From positions 28,019,512 through 28,083,511 of the forward strand of contig NC_054536.1 of assembly GCF_017654505.1 (NCBI RefSeq): a stretch of DNA of 64,000 bases, given 5' to 3'. The notes below the pieces were generated by a model. That model was given only the letters and a program-made list of their open reading frames with translations, made no database searches and was not told the origin of the DNA. The translations under genes and the position numbers were made by a program. The stretch is from Polyodon spathula. Taxonomy: Eukaryota > Chordata > Actinopteri > Acipenseriformes > Polyodontidae. Below, piece after piece: positions 27,365 through 39,912 of the stretch (positions are counted from its first letter, which is position 1; the number at the start of each line of letters is the position of its first letter).

Positions 27365-27525
27365 CTGACGAGGGAAAACTGCCAGAGAGCAGAGAGGTGT
27401 TGAAAACACAGGAAATGAAAGGGAGTAGAGCAGGGACAGCAGCCTGGAAGAGGTGAGTGGAGAGGGGGTCCAGAGCATATGTGGTGGGTTTAGGGCTCTG
27501 GAGGAAGAAGCAAATATCAGTTCTA
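27365..27525 (-). pseudogene. RT N-terminal fragment of L2-like LINE
   Basis: The minus strand reads YALDPLSTHLFQAAVPALLP followed by NTSLLSGSFP. This matches the LDPIPTxLLK...LPxLxPLI...NxSLxxGxxP block found just before the catalytic motifs in L2-clade reverse transcriptases. It breaks off immediately downstream. Confidence 0.72.
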
Positions 27526-27794
27526 TCACATTGATACTGCAGTGAAATGTTATATTTTGACTCTATGAAAATGTATTGTATTTTCTGTATGTACCAAAGT
27601 ACACAATTGTAATACAGATAAATAACGTGGACTGAATAGATTTTCCAGCACATAGACCTGGATTTGTCTGTAACATCAGGTTCAGCATCTTTCTCTGCTG
27701 TTGTGGCCGATTTTGGGATTTAACTCATTATTCTCACATAACAAAACTCTTTAGTCAAACAATCTCCAAGAAGAAAGAAGTTTTATTCAGCAAC

Positions 27795-28015
27795 ACTTCA
27801 GAGTATGTGTCTCTGGCTACATTATAGTTGCACATGTGATAGCATAGTACTATTACTCTCAAAATACAACCACTTGTGAAAATACAAAACATAATTACAA
27901 ATAATAATTACAAAATACCAATACACTACATCAGCATTACCCATTCTGTTACTTTGTAACTACATAATCATGTGTGTAGTTACTGTGCTATTACAGTGTA
28001 ATTACATTAGCAAGA
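27795..28015. repeat. Unnamed interspersed repeat, copy 2
   Basis: Direct-orientation homologue of 24456-24700, with the same block order and many point differences and gaps. Its existence marks both as members of a dispersed family. Confidence 0.65.
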
Positions 28016-28205
28016 CATCTATTGTAACATTTATCAGAATGATGTTCTCACTGGACACATCTTTGTTGCCACTAATTGTAGCCTTTAATTCACAGAAGCA
28101 ATTAAAATCGACTGTTTTGGGTACTGAAAGAAAGAACAAACAAGAAGTAATATTTGCACCACCCTTAAAGGTATGGAAACATGTTTTAAAAAATTGCTAG
28201 GGCTG

Positions 28206-28208
<3 letters not shown>

Positions 28209-28269
<61 letters not shown>
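28209..28269. repeat. (ATT)n microsatellite
   Basis: About 20 uninterrupted ATT units. Confidence 0.95.
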
Positions 28270-28732
28270 TGTTTTGAACGAGATTAATCATGGACAGCTA
28301 TTTTTCAAATAATAAAGAAAATTAAAGCATTAACCCATGAAAATAATTATTTACATTACATTTTTAATGCCAAACACTAAACTGAAATGCAATGATAAGC
28401 ATTTTGACTAGAAGCCTTTTGGTTGAAACATTTGTCATTTAGTGTCAGTTTATTTTAGTATTTCTTAATCCAGAAAGAAATCCAATTGGATGTTTAATAG
28501 TTATGGGTGATTCTTTTAGTGGCACATGACACGCAATTCTAGAAATTGTTGGTTTTAAAGCTCTGATATTCTCCCTTAAAACTGAGAATGTGCAGGTAAT
28601 AACAGGAATGATTATAAATGGCTCATCAGATATTGTTACACATTTGAGACGCATTTTAAACAAAGTGGAATTCCTCAGGATGAAAGATAAATAACCATAG
28701 CAGGGATCATTTCAGTCTGTTTATAAGTACAC

Positions 28733-28930
28733 CCACCCCTCGTTATATCGCTATACTTCGGATTCGGATATATCAAGATCCTGGAGTTGACTTCCTCCAT
28801 TTTTACAGTCTAACTGCATATGCAAAGCAATTGAAATATCGACTTGCTGAAGCGGTTTTTATTTTAGCCAACGAGGTGTTAATGTGTGGCAGCAGCAATG
28901 CACCAGCATTTATAATCCTCATCTTCAAGA
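28733..28930. mobile_element. Possible pogo/Tigger-like MITE fragment
   Basis: Begins ACCCCTCGTTATATCGCTAT, the style of a pogo/Tigger TIR. No matching inverted end was found nearby. Confidence 0.3.
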
Positions 28931-29063
28931 GTCTGCACTAACAATGTGCTCCAATATACAGTCAAGCATAGACTTATATATTTAAAAAAAATTATAATCA
29001 TAATAATAATAGCAGGTCTACTGTTAACTTCATGGAGTAGCTACCCTATCGATCTCATATATA

Positions 29064-29122
29064 GAGTATATATATATATATATATCTATATATATATCTA
29101 TATATATACTATATATATATAT
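29064..29122. repeat. (TA)n microsatellite with ATCT interruptions
   Basis: TA dinucleotides interrupted by CTA words at several places. Confidence 0.9.
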
Positions 29123-31499
29123 TTTTATAAAAAAATGACACAGCCTTATTTTTAATAGGGAAAAAAATCTGTCTGAAGAATATGTTTTAAAATACATTTT
29201 CGACATATGCAATACAGAAATATATTAGACTGGGCATATCTCTTGCATGTTGAAATGTCACCTTGTAAGAAATAGCTATACAATTACTCCATATGTCTAC
29301 CTCAATATAAAATTCTCTCAAAAAGTATTTTGTCTACAAAATAGGTTTCATGGATTGACAAGCTTCACTGTTACTCAAACCATTATATATATGGAATAAA
29401 CATAATACAACGATGTCTTGGATTTCAATCATTTTTCAAGGTCTGTGTCTGAGAGGGGTGGATAATATGCAGAAGTGTCTTTTGTGTTTTTCTATAGCAT
29501 TTACAAACTGCTAAAAATACATTATTTTAAGTGACAAAGTCAGGGTGACTGAGTATAAAGACAGCGATTTTTTTTTTTTTTTTGGTATTTTATTTTTGTT
29601 GCTATCTTTCATTGTTCTTCATCCAAATTGGCATGTCTACTTACTACTTTGGGATTTTTTGTAGGTAATCGGTCACTCAGTTTCATAGTTACAGCTGGGC
29701 ATCTGTAACTGTAAAAGCAAGATGGCTACCGTCCGATACTTTAAATTCTGTGAGGCAGCTCAGTGATTTAGAATATGTGATAAGGCTCCAACTGTCCATA
29801 TCCATCCAATATACGGACAGTTAGAACCTTGCTCGACCAATCACATTGCTTGCTTCACGTTCCACTGCCAGCCCTGGATTATATATAATAATTGTCACAT
29901 ATATGACAATTATTTGTTTGACAAGAACTTTGTGAGTCACCAGAAAAAAAAAGGAAAACACGATGCCCTTAGTAACCACCCTTATCAAAAGCACTGGCAT
30001 TAACACTTTTATCTAGAAAAAGACTAAACTCACGATGAATGTGGCAGCTTGATCTGACAGATTTCTTGCTCCATTATCTGAGTGGTTCTCACACGGTGCA
30101 AGATAATGAACCTAATTGAGGTTTAAGAGAGCAGAGATGCTGTTTGTCTAGTTGTTAATTATATGGTCTTTACCCTGTTCAGTTTAGCAGCTATGCTAAT
30201 GTTATTCATAGATTAGCACATACGTTCTTGAAGGTTTTACAGTTGGTGTTGTTTTTATGTCCTGGCCATAAAACTAAGGATACGTTCTATGGATAAATAC
30301 AAAGTTGTAATACGCCTACAGCTATGGTCAATTGGTTGACAGGAAAATCCTTGCTACCATCACCAAAAGTCAAGCAGACATCTCCCAAATATGTATTAAT
30401 TCTATTCAAGCCAGGTCAATTTGAGTCAATCTTTCTTTGTAGCTGGTGGCTTGCTTTAAGTTCACTTCCTCCTCCCTCAGTTTTGGCCTCATCAGGGAGC
30501 CAGTTGAGATTTGTCAATCAAAATATGAAGGCAGCATCAAGTACCAGAATATAAGATAAAATGCTGTGATGCTTGCTTATGTTCACTGTTTATATTCCTT
30601 TTTAATTTTGATTTTGGATCTCAAGAGCTCAAAAAGCTGCATTGCACTTGCTTATACAGTAAACACCCTTCATTCATTGAAATTAATTGATGCTTCCGTC
30701 TGCGGAACACTGCTTTGTCAGGTGTCAGGGTTGTCTGTGACATATTTTTGTTTGTGTTGCCTCCCAGGTGGACCCACCCCTCACTTTGGAAACCACTGGC
30801 CAAGATACATATGCACTACATGTATAGAGAATATACGTAACAGGGCAGAAGCTGGGTGTGAACCAGCAACCTAACACACTGCAACTTTAACCTTATTTCA
30901 TCTCAATGACAGGGGACAAAATCCATATGGCAGTGCATCACACAAAACTGTCTGCTCCGCTAATGTAGCCTGGCTTATCTTTGACTTTGCATTTGTCTCT
31001 TAGCTATTTTAAATAATTATCAATACAGTCATTTCAATGTATTGAACATCTGAAATAGCATCCAGCAATAAATGCATACCACCTGATGCTTTATGAGTCT
31101 CAAATATAAAGCTATCCAGAGTGTAAAAGCTTTTCACACTTGACACACAGATTGTTCATATGCTTCACTGAAAACATGTTTTAACAGCTTCTAGCAAACT
31201 AACATACAGATGTGTTCTCACTATAAAAGCCTAGTTGGCTAGTTGGTCATATGATCATATGAAGATGTGAATTTATGCAGATCATTTTAGGATATTTGTA
31301 CTAGTGCTGATCTGAAATCTAACTGCTATAGCAGCACCATCATACAGCAAGATATTGTACATTTTACTTAAACGATAGAATGCTAAGCAAGATTATGCTT
31401 CTTGTTTATTGTAATGAAAGCTACGGGGTTAAGATTACATAGTTTGTGATTGAGATATTATTTATGCAGAGTGATTCCCAGTGTTTGTGATAAGCGTCT

Positions 31500-31501
<2 letters not shown>

Positions 31502-31531
<30 letters not shown>
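31502..31531. repeat. Poly-T tract
   Basis: Run of about 30 T. Confidence 0.9.
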
Positions 31532-32863
31532 CTGCATTTAGTGCTTGTTGACATCTTCTTACAGTTATTTTTTGAGGATTGAGTTAAAGGGGTCCTTATC
31601 AAGACTTCCATTTTGTAACCTCTTAGTTGTATTCATTTTTATATAACTGTTGCACATTTAATGTGTAGAACATCTTTTGGTTCAGAGCTAATATTTAAAA
31701 CACAACATATAAACTGATTTATCTAGGTATGTTTGCTATATAGCTCACATGTGGAGGAAAACAAGAAACGCTGTATAATATTATTACATTGGAGCACATT
31801 TTAATCAAGTCTTTAATTGAGTTGATATTTATTTTGGAAAAACAATTGAAGCAAACTTTAATTGTACAGTATATTACTCAACATATCTTAACATATCTTA
31901 ACAATTACTCTAAAGACAATTGCTTGTAATTCCCTGCTTGACTAAAAAAAATGCTATGTTTTGTTGACTTGTTTTAATAATGTACAGTGCAGGGCTGCAT
32001 CTCACTGAGTAAACTGAGAAGCACAATCATGAATTTTCTGAATGTTGGGAAATGTACATTTTATACAGTGAATTATTATTTACATTAAGAGTGGTCTCAT
32101 CAGTTGATCTAAACAATGTGGGATCTAAATACCTCCTCCTTTTACAATTGGACAAAACCAGGCACAGTACTACTTTCATATCTATATAATGTACGATCAA
32201 AATGCATTGAGACCACAGGCTATCACCTCGCTCGCAATCAAGTTTTCAAAGAGTGATGGTTGTGCATTACTTAGGTAGTGTGCATAGGGTATAATATGGG
32301 AGATGTTGTAAGCTAACCTGTTATTTCTTTCTTATTAACAGGCCTTATCTGTTGAAGCTTATGACAGTCAGATACATGATGGAAGTCCAAACCCAAACAG
32401 ATATGGAAATTGTAGTGTTCTGGAGACACACATGATTAGCTGGAGAAGTATAAAAGGTCATCTCCCACTACTTAAAGTCTCATCAGTATTTTAAAGAATT
32501 ACTGAAACACTACATCTGTATTGGTTGTGATGTGATCACATTTCAAATGCACTTGTGAAGGACCATTTATTTTCCATTTTATCATTTATAGGGGGAAAAC
32601 ATTACCTGTGTCATGTTTTATCTTCAAATTAATAAAGTGAAGTCTGACACCAGAAGCCTGACACACTTGGCCAATTTTACTGCTCAGCACCACACCTCCC
32701 CCTAGATATACATGTGACATCTATTTGCAATCACCAGCTCATCAGTGAAGAAAGCAAGCACAGAAAATGGTTGAAATGTGTAATAAAGGAATATCAATCA
32801 AGATCAATTCTTCCTGAGGTAATGCATATACTGTAGTTTTGTGCAAAAGAAGTAACTGGATGG

Positions 32864-32864
<1 letters not shown>

Positions 32865-32896
<32 letters not shown>
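32865..32896. repeat. (GT)n microsatellite
   Basis: About 16 uninterrupted GT units. Confidence 0.95.
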
Positions 32897-32901
<5 letters not shown>

Positions 32902-33771
32902 CAATGGCTAAGCTAGGTAATTAACTTTATATAAACGGGTACTTTCCTGAAGAAATGAAACTGCCGGCCATCAAGCAATCTGCATATAGAAATGAATCCT
33001 TCAATGGAAAGCAAATGACTGAGAAACAAGCTTACAAACACTCCTCAGGTCTTTGCACACCTTCCTAAAGCCAATTCTATGTAGCCTCTTAGCCCTCTGT
33101 GGGTCTATTTTAATCATCTTAATAATCATAATACTACCACCCTTTAACTATATTAATCCTTCTGGTGTTTGCTGACTCCATTCTTAACATCATCTAGATT
33201 AAATGAAAGAATTGGCTGAAACAGTGTCCTGGAATTGATGGGTTGAAAGAACCACAAGTAAATACTACAGGTTTAGATCATGAAAATCAACATCAGTGTT
33301 GGAGAAATGTTTGAGGAGTAGGGAATAAATTCCACAGATATACATTCCTCAAAATGTTTTTTTTTTTTTTTTTTTGGTTTTGTTTTTCTAATGGCTATAA
33401 TTGAATTGGGACAACTATTGCTAATGCAATTCTGGAGCATCCATTCAACTTAATATTCAGAGAACCACTCCACTGGCCCAAAGAGGTTTATTGTGTCATT
33501 ATTAATAGATAAGTGTCTTTTCTGAAGTGCTTCAATTTATTCTCAGCTTTTTACCAACCCAGAAATAGTGATATTCATGTTTATTCAGCTAGACAGAAAC
33601 AGAAAGCGTCATAAGGAATCACTGTTTAGGAGTCATCGTGTGTAATGTAGATATAGGTCCAACTTACACATTGAGATTGAGTGTTATGGTTTTTGTAAGG
33701 GATTTATTTTTCATGCAGTGTGAATGTGATTGGCTTGCATCATTGTTTATTTAAACTACAGTGATACCGAC

Positions 33772-34358
33772 TGTGACAAGGTGAGAATGAATCGAAGCTG
33801 TAAATCTCCCTCCCGACCTGTGAGGGCACTGTGCTCAAAGATGTGGGCGCTGCTGACCAAAATGCTGACATCCGGGCTAGGCAGGGACCAGAGGCTGGTC
33901 ACCTTAATAGATCCCGAAGCTGCTGTACTGCTGGGCGTGTTCCTCGTGGTCAGCGCTGCAGTGTGCTCTGATTGGGCAGATTTTGGTGCAGTGCTGATTG
34001 TAGAGAGGAGCCTGGCAGTATTTAGGGAAGCAGTTTTGGGAAGATCGCTCACAAGTTTTTAGAGCCGCATCGTATTTTCTTTGTTGTTTTGCTAGCTGTT
34101 TTGTGCCTTACCATTTTGCAGACTGTGAGGACTGAAAGGGACTACCAGTGCAGAGCTACACTCTTTGCATGAAAAACTGATTGACCACAGACCCCTGCTC
34201 TGCATTGCATAACCCTGGCACCAGCTGCACTGAAGGAATAAATAAATTGAAAGTGTACAGGACTTGTTTAATTAATTATTTGTCCTTGGTTTTGTTCAGG
34301 AGTTTTCCTTTTTTATTGCAAATTATTTTAACCTGGCTGTAACCTTTGCTGGCTAGTC

Positions 34359-34393
<35 letters not shown>

Positions 34394-34485
34394 TGTGTGC
34401 AATAAAAGCACCCTTGAGGGGTTTTCTTTTGATTGGAAAGCGGCTGCTGTGACATCACTTCTATTGCACCACTCTCTACATGCTG
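33772..34485 (+). mobile_element. Solo LTR, family A, diverged; 3' boundary uncertain
   Basis: Starts TGTGACAAGG and within 70 bp carries the family signature TGTAAATCTCCCTCCCGACC. The middle differs from the other copies, so this is a separate subfamily or a rearranged copy. The 3' part includes AATAAA near 34237 and again near 34401. A plausible end is near 34485 (CACTCTCTACA), but I could not find a second copy of the 5' flank CCGAC, so no TSD is shown. The 110-codon frame at 33730-34062 is not a real gene. Confidence 0.6.
34363..34392. repeat. Poly-T tract
   Basis: Run of 30 T within the LTR-like segment. Confidence 0.9.
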
Positions 34486-35575
34486 AACCTGACTAAATAC
34501 ACTGTCTTTAAAAAAGGTTCAAAATAATATACGTAATGAAGGGCTAAAGATTGTACTGCGTTCGGATCTCAATCTATGCTTTAGCAAATGGGATTCAGGT
34601 AGTGATTAGTAATTAATGAAGATTTGCATCTTATATTAGCATATTAAAAAAGACTAAAAAAGACTGATGAATCTCTATATTCATGTGACTTCTTGCAAGA
34701 ATGCATCTATTAGTAAATCCATTCCATAGCCTTTGTAGGCATTGAAATTAAGTCCAGTAATTTACTGCACAGAGTAATAAAAAGAGCAGTGTTCAATTCC
34801 TGTAATATTGCAACTGTGGAGCCTCAAGACTGACATACAGCTAGGCTTCTGGGTGTGTCTGGTTAGAGGAAACATCTTGTAGTTATGCTTGTCTGCTGGT
34901 CCTCACTAATCAACAATTTAGAAAATCATTGTTTCCAATGGAAATGTATAAATCTGTGACCTCCAGATTCGAGCTCTGTGTGCTATATGCAGCCTTTCTA
35001 ATCTTCTATTGCTGAGACTGTTTAGACACTACGGGTGCTTCAACAGTAAATAAAGTGTGGTGTGCTTCAAATAATAGTGTGCTCTTTCACTGATGTAATC
35101 TCACCTTCTGTCACTAACTCAGTCTAAAGACTTGCACTCCAGCAAAACCAATAACCCAATTCAACCCAAGCAAAACTGAAAATCAATGGAAGAAACAATA
35201 TCACTTCAGATGTAGGAAATAAACAATCATGTAATACATGGTAATAACTGGGTGACTACCAGCTTCTGCTTTTACATTGCAGCTACTGGTAGAATAAGTA
35301 TGTAATTACATGGACATTTCTTGTGACAAGGAGTAGCCATGTCACTTTATTAGTCCATTAATTGCATATATACTGCTGCTGTGTGTTATTCATCCAGGAG
35401 ATTCAGTGTGGTTTACACACACAACTTAATGGTTCAGCAGCATCAGCACTATGTTATTCTTAACCAGTGGGTGTTTAGTGTCCTGGAAATCCACAGGGAA
35501 GACACATTGTCTCAAGAAGGCAAAGTCTTGTACAAAACCTAATTGTATATAGAAAAATCGTATTATCTATGAATC
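34486..35575. other. No gene recognised
   Basis: AT-rich sequence without a recognisable element. Confidence 0.4.
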
Positions 35576-36535
35576 TTATACCCCTTTCACACAGATGAGT
35601 TACGATGGCTCAGAGCCAATGTTGATGGGCTCTCTGCCCGAGACCCGTAACAACAACAATAATGCTGCATTTTGGTCTGTGTGAATTGCCTATACCGTAA
35701 CAGAGCCATCATATTTGATGCAGTCTCTGAATCACCTGGTGAGGTGGTTCAGAGATGGCACTGAACCGTCTAAACTGAAATGCTATGCCGGTACTGAAGA
35801 GCTATAGTAGGTATGGATTGAAAGTGAACATCCCACATGACTGTATATCAGAGGTGTTGGGTATTTTTGTCGTCAGTGTTACACGCTTTCATTTTTTCCA
35901 GATACAATGGCTGAAGAACGAAGTAGTAATTTAAAACTGGTAGACGTTAAGGAATTGTTAACTTTACAATTCTAGAAGTGGCAGCTACTAAACAGATGCA
36001 GCACTTTGAACTGTGCAGTAGAATTTGGGGGGACAGACCCTGCGCAAATCCAGTTAATGTGATCAGGGGACTTCTTGAGAATGCAGAGGAAACTCAAAGC
36101 GAACAACAGGCTGTTAAACATATATACTAAAAAAAGGAACTGCAATTTTTTTTGTAGCAGTTGACAATGTATGCAATAGGTAGAACTTTTTGTTTTTTGA
36201 TGGTCGAGAAGCTATTACTTTTAATACACTGCAGTTATTATCAGACGGCTGAATAAAAATAATATTAATAATGCTTCCCAATTTAAATATTTTTATGTAA
36301 ATTTTCCACATATGTGCACATATATTATTTATAGAGAGGACAAAGCGAGCACAGGGAAGTTTACTGTAGACTACAGTTCCCCAACGCAATTCATTAAAAG
36401 ATAAGAAATTGATAAATTGATATGCCTGTGTATAGGTTATAGTCACTAGTTAATAATCACTAAAACACTCCAATAAATTATACACACTCTCTCTCTCTCT
36501 CATGTATATAATCAAATAGATAGACATAATTCTGC

Positions 36536-36536
<1 letters not shown>

Positions 36537-36608
<72 letters not shown>

Positions 36609-36621
36609 TATATAACACACA

Positions 36622-36656
<35 letters not shown>
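36537..36656. repeat. Compound (TA)n(AC)n microsatellite
   Basis: About 38 TA units to 36614, then about 20 AC units. It directly abuts the Tc1 fragment. Confidence 0.95.
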
Positions 36657-36658
<2 letters not shown>

Positions 36659-37211
36659 TTGTGAAAAAGTCTTAGATATGTTGCATTTTTCTACTCTGAA
36701 GCATTATGAGCATCAACAATTTCCTCAAAGCCTCCACTAGTGTTTTCTATTATTATAACAACCTTGACTTGCATAAAGAAGGAAAAACATTGAGCTCACA
36801 TCACTCAATTTTCAAGGTGTGGTATCTGAAGCATAATCAACAAGTGCAGAGAAACATCATCTGTAATTGACAAACCCAGGACTGGAAGACCCAAACAGCT
36901 GTCTAACAAGGATGAGCAATACTTGAAGATAATATCCTTAAGGACTAGAAAGAAGATAAGCGTTGAATTGAGAACAGAACTAGCAGAAGGCACAGGTGTC
37001 GTTGTCTATCAAATCAACAGTATGAAAGTCACTCTTGAAATCAGGACTTAAAGGATGTGTTGCAGTAAGAATATCCCTGTTAAGGAAGGGGAACAAGACT
37101 ACAAGGCTAAACTATGCACAAGTACACAGAAATTGAACTATGGAACAATGGTCAAATGAGCTTTGGACCGTTGACGGATGGACAACGACACCTGTGCCTC
37201 CTGCCAAGTGG
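36657..37211 (+). mobile_element. Tc1/mariner fragment, 5' half
   Basis: Begins ACTGTTGTGAAAAAGTCTTA, a Tc1-type TIR of a different family from the element at 19623. The + strand then reads KPRTGRPKQLSNKDEQYLKI and RTKLAEGTG-like residues (36866-37050). This is the GRP linker and second helix-turn-helix half of a Tc1 transposase. Stops and frameshifts follow. It ends next to the solo LTR at 37217, and no catalytic domain or right TIR was found beyond that LTR. Confidence 0.72.
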
Positions 37212-37216
37212 GTTAC

Positions 37217-37812
37217 TGTGGCATAGTGGTTGATAGTGTGCAAGTGCAGGTGATTAAAGAACAGACAGACAATTGTAATACAGGTGAAAAGGTTTGTTTA
37301 ATTAATTTTTAAATCCAGTGCCTGATGGTAAATCAAGCAGTAAATAATAATGGAGATAAGTAATACAGCAGCATATGTTACTTAGTTTACAATCCCTGTG
37401 TTGCCCAGCAAATAATAATCCAGATCATGTTAGCTGTCTAGTAATAACACATAACAAATAGACAGAACAAAACAAACACTCACAATTATCCAACAACCAT
37501 ACAGGTCCTTTCGGGTCACGTAATACCAACCAAAGTGAAGGAACAGATAACATTACTTCAACCCCTATTTATACCGTCACTTATGACCCCTTGGTAAACG
37601 ATCACAGCTGCTTTATATGCCACATCATTTACCCTCCTAGTCAATGAGTTAGTGTACCGAAGCTGTGCCTCTTTTCTACATGACCGACTTCCTTTTAACT
37701 ATTGGAACAAAGTGTCAGGTCAAGTAGTCCAGAGTATTCTGTTCCTGTCACTTAATGCCCTCACAAGTCGGGAGGGAGATTTACCACCAAGAATCAGTGT
37801 CTTTCTGTCACA
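37217..37812 (-). mobile_element. Solo LTR, family A, minus strand, near-perfect TSD
   Basis: In minus orientation it starts TGTGACAGAAAG (right edge, 37812) and ends at TATGCCACA (37217). It contains the family block GGTGGTAAATCTCCCTCCCG (37770-37789 on the opposite strand). Flanks are GTTAC (37212-37216) and CTTAC (37813-37817), a 5-bp TSD with one mismatch. Confidence 0.85.
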
Positions 37813-37945
37813 CTTACCCACATTATTCTGCATATTTATTTATTTGTTTTGTTTCCGTTGCCTTTGCCGTGAAAATGATCTGGTGACGGACAGATTTGAA
37901 AGTTATACTCCCAGGATCCCTTTGGCTCTGTGAAAGGGTTATGAT

Positions 37946-38624
37946 GTTACTATATAGCCGTAGCTTTGTGCAATTTCGTGCTGTGTGAATGGGTGTTTTA
38001 AATCATTTTTTAAACATCTCTGAGATGGCTCAGTAGCAGCATTTATGTGTGAAAATTGTGTTAGTCTTAATTAGGCTTGTTGTCGGGGCTAAAAATGAGA
38101 CAGCTCTATCTGTTAAAATCTAACAAGAAACACAAATTCTTCCCCGTCCTTGCAGACATATCCCTAGCCTATAAAAAGAAACATGTTCTCATTAGGGCCA
38201 CATCAACCTTTAGGCAGGAAAATAAAAATGTTCTCTTTTGAAAGATTTGATAGATCTGTCATATTGGTGCACATCCACAGACTGATTAACTACTATTTGC
38301 CCGTTGTTACCATCAGAATTTAATGATTTCTGGCTTCAGTGCATTGTTGCTGCAAAGAGAATACCCTCAAGTAGGTTAACAGGTGTTTCGTGACTGCATT
38401 AGATTAATTCAATTGAACCAATTACATAAGTACTTAAGACAAGTTTCATCAAGGGGTGGTCATTTAGCCTATTTAGCTACTCATATAACTCATAAAAGCC
38501 ACAGTAATTGTTTTTAGACCAATATCTTAATGGTTCTTGAGGGATCCTAATGACTCAGCAATAATATGGAAATACATTACTCATGGCTCTCTGTGTAAAA
38601 TAATGTGCCTATACCCCCAATAAA
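37946..38624. other. No gene recognised; possible conserved non-coding DNA
   Basis: The part at 38100-38560 is balanced, repeat-free and non-coding. It could be a constrained element or just unique sequence. Confidence 0.25.
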
Positions 38625-39054
38625 TCTGTCTTGACTCAACTCAGAGAGCGCTCTTTTAGCTTCATGGCCCAGACTCTCTGGAACTCTTTCCCAGCTTCAG
38701 TGTCCCACTCCCACAATCACTCTCTTCAAATCAACTCTCAAGACCCACTTGTTTACTCTTGCTTTTAATAGTCTAACTCTGGTATCTGTTATTAGCTGTT
38801 GTCTAAATTGCTACTTCAGGTTTTTTATCTGTATGATTCTGCTTGACACACACATCCACAATGTTTAGAATTCACATCCTAGCCTTTTAATTCCTGTATT
38901 ATGTCCATATTTAATGCGTTTACATTGTTTTTTAATGTTGTATTTAATGTGCTATGCCCTGTATTTCACTGTATTTAATGTATTATGCATTGTTCCTCAT
39001 TATCTTGTAAAGCGCTTTGTGATGGTGGTCCACTATGAAAGGTGCTATATAAAA
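38625..39054 (+). mobile_element. L2 LINE 3' end
   Basis: The + strand encodes RSFSFMAQTLWNSFPASVSH, the C-terminal WNSLP-type block of L2 ORF2, followed by a frameshifted KSTLKTHL-like stretch. A 3' UTR then leads to TTGTAAAGCGCTTTGTGATG and GCTATATAAA. The same tail is used by the SINEs at 14044 and 23391 and by the scrap at 56637. It is 5'-truncated and inactive. Confidence 0.82.
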
Positions 39055-39876
39055 GACATATTGATTTAAATATTGAACTGTCCTCTGATGCTGGTCCTCA
39101 ACCTACTCTCATAACTTACACCCATATTTTATTTTCTTTGTTTCCCTGCAATGAAAAAGAGGGGTGTAGGTTTCTTTTACTGAGGTTGGATCCCCATAGA
39201 CTATCATTGAGCTTGAAAGGAGTCTGTTTGCAAACAGCATCAAGATTTTGAAGTTACAACTTGAGCCTGTTCATGGGTTGAACTCTAAGACGCTCATAAT
39301 GGTCTAATTTATGTACATTTATGTACATTTGCAAACAAGGAAGAAGTCTAGGGTGAAATACATGAAACATGTGCAATGCTGTAAGCGACTTTTTAGGGAA
39401 TGCTTTACAGCAGCAGTTTTTCTTTGCAGTTCAACCTTAGGTGAATATGCAATTATGGGCGTTCCTCCATAAATTCACAAGGGGTAGAGATAGTGCAAAT
39501 GAGGGTTCACAAATATTATAATGAGGTGCTAAAGCTGCAGACAATTGCGACACTTACAATTGCATCAATTTGTTGAGAACTTTTAAAAGCATTTTTTAAA
39601 TAGTCACAATTTTTGCTGGCATTTCCCAGTCCGCTTTTTCTTATGCGTTGCCAGTTGTGCTAAATGCATTTGTGACTATCTAATTTTCACTAAAGTCAGG
39701 GTGTACTTAAAAGCCTTGAAAACACATTTCTATATCATTTCTGGTTTTACCAGTGTGTTGGGAGCAATAGACTGCACACATGTGCCACTAACCCCTCTAG
39801 CTCATTCTGAGCATATGTATAGGGCCATGATCTATTGTGTGTTAATTGTGTAGGCTACTAAGAAGGCTTAGTTAAT

Positions 39877-39912
<36 letters not shown>

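Larger units (their letters stand above)
25340..27525 (-). mobile_element. L2-like LINE, minus strand, degenerate and split by two insertions
   Basis: Minus-strand LINE fragments in the right order. Residues resembling the early RT region lie at 27365-27525, the C-terminal domain at 26375-26790, and the 3' UTR runs to about 25340, ending in a TTAGCAGACACC...CGACTTACAG block and an ATT-rich tail (25346-25375). The RT catalytic core is absent. A Tigger-like MITE (25551-26132) sits in the 3' UTR, and a piggyBac-like sequence (26800-27356) occupies the place of the missing core. Confidence 0.7.
28016..33771. other. 5.7 kb without a recognisable gene
   Basis: Mainly unique-looking AT-rich DNA with microsatellites (separate entries) and a T-tract at 29569-29583. 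Near 30840-30890 the minus strand reads GCTGGTTCACACCC, a B-box-like word inside a possible old tRNA-derived SINE, too short to call. I saw no exon. Confidence 0.45.
35580..37945. mobile_element. Possible Harbinger-like element hosting later insertions
   Basis: The left end CCCCTTTCACACAG and the right end CTCTGTGAAAGGGTTAT (about 37926-37942) are imperfect inverted repeats of the CCCTTTCACAC type seen in some PIF/Harbinger elements. Near 35908 the + strand has ATGGCTGAAGAACG opening a short degenerate frame. The interior is a microsatellite, a Tc1 fragment and a solo LTR. The 3-bp target duplication expected of Harbinger is ambiguous, and other TGTGTGAA words lie near 37990 and 38050, so the right end is uncertain. 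Confidence 0.3.

Noticed and set aside
33730..34062. 110-codon plus-strand ORF and 98-codon antisense ORF
   Set aside because: Both lie within a family A LTR and have no domain.
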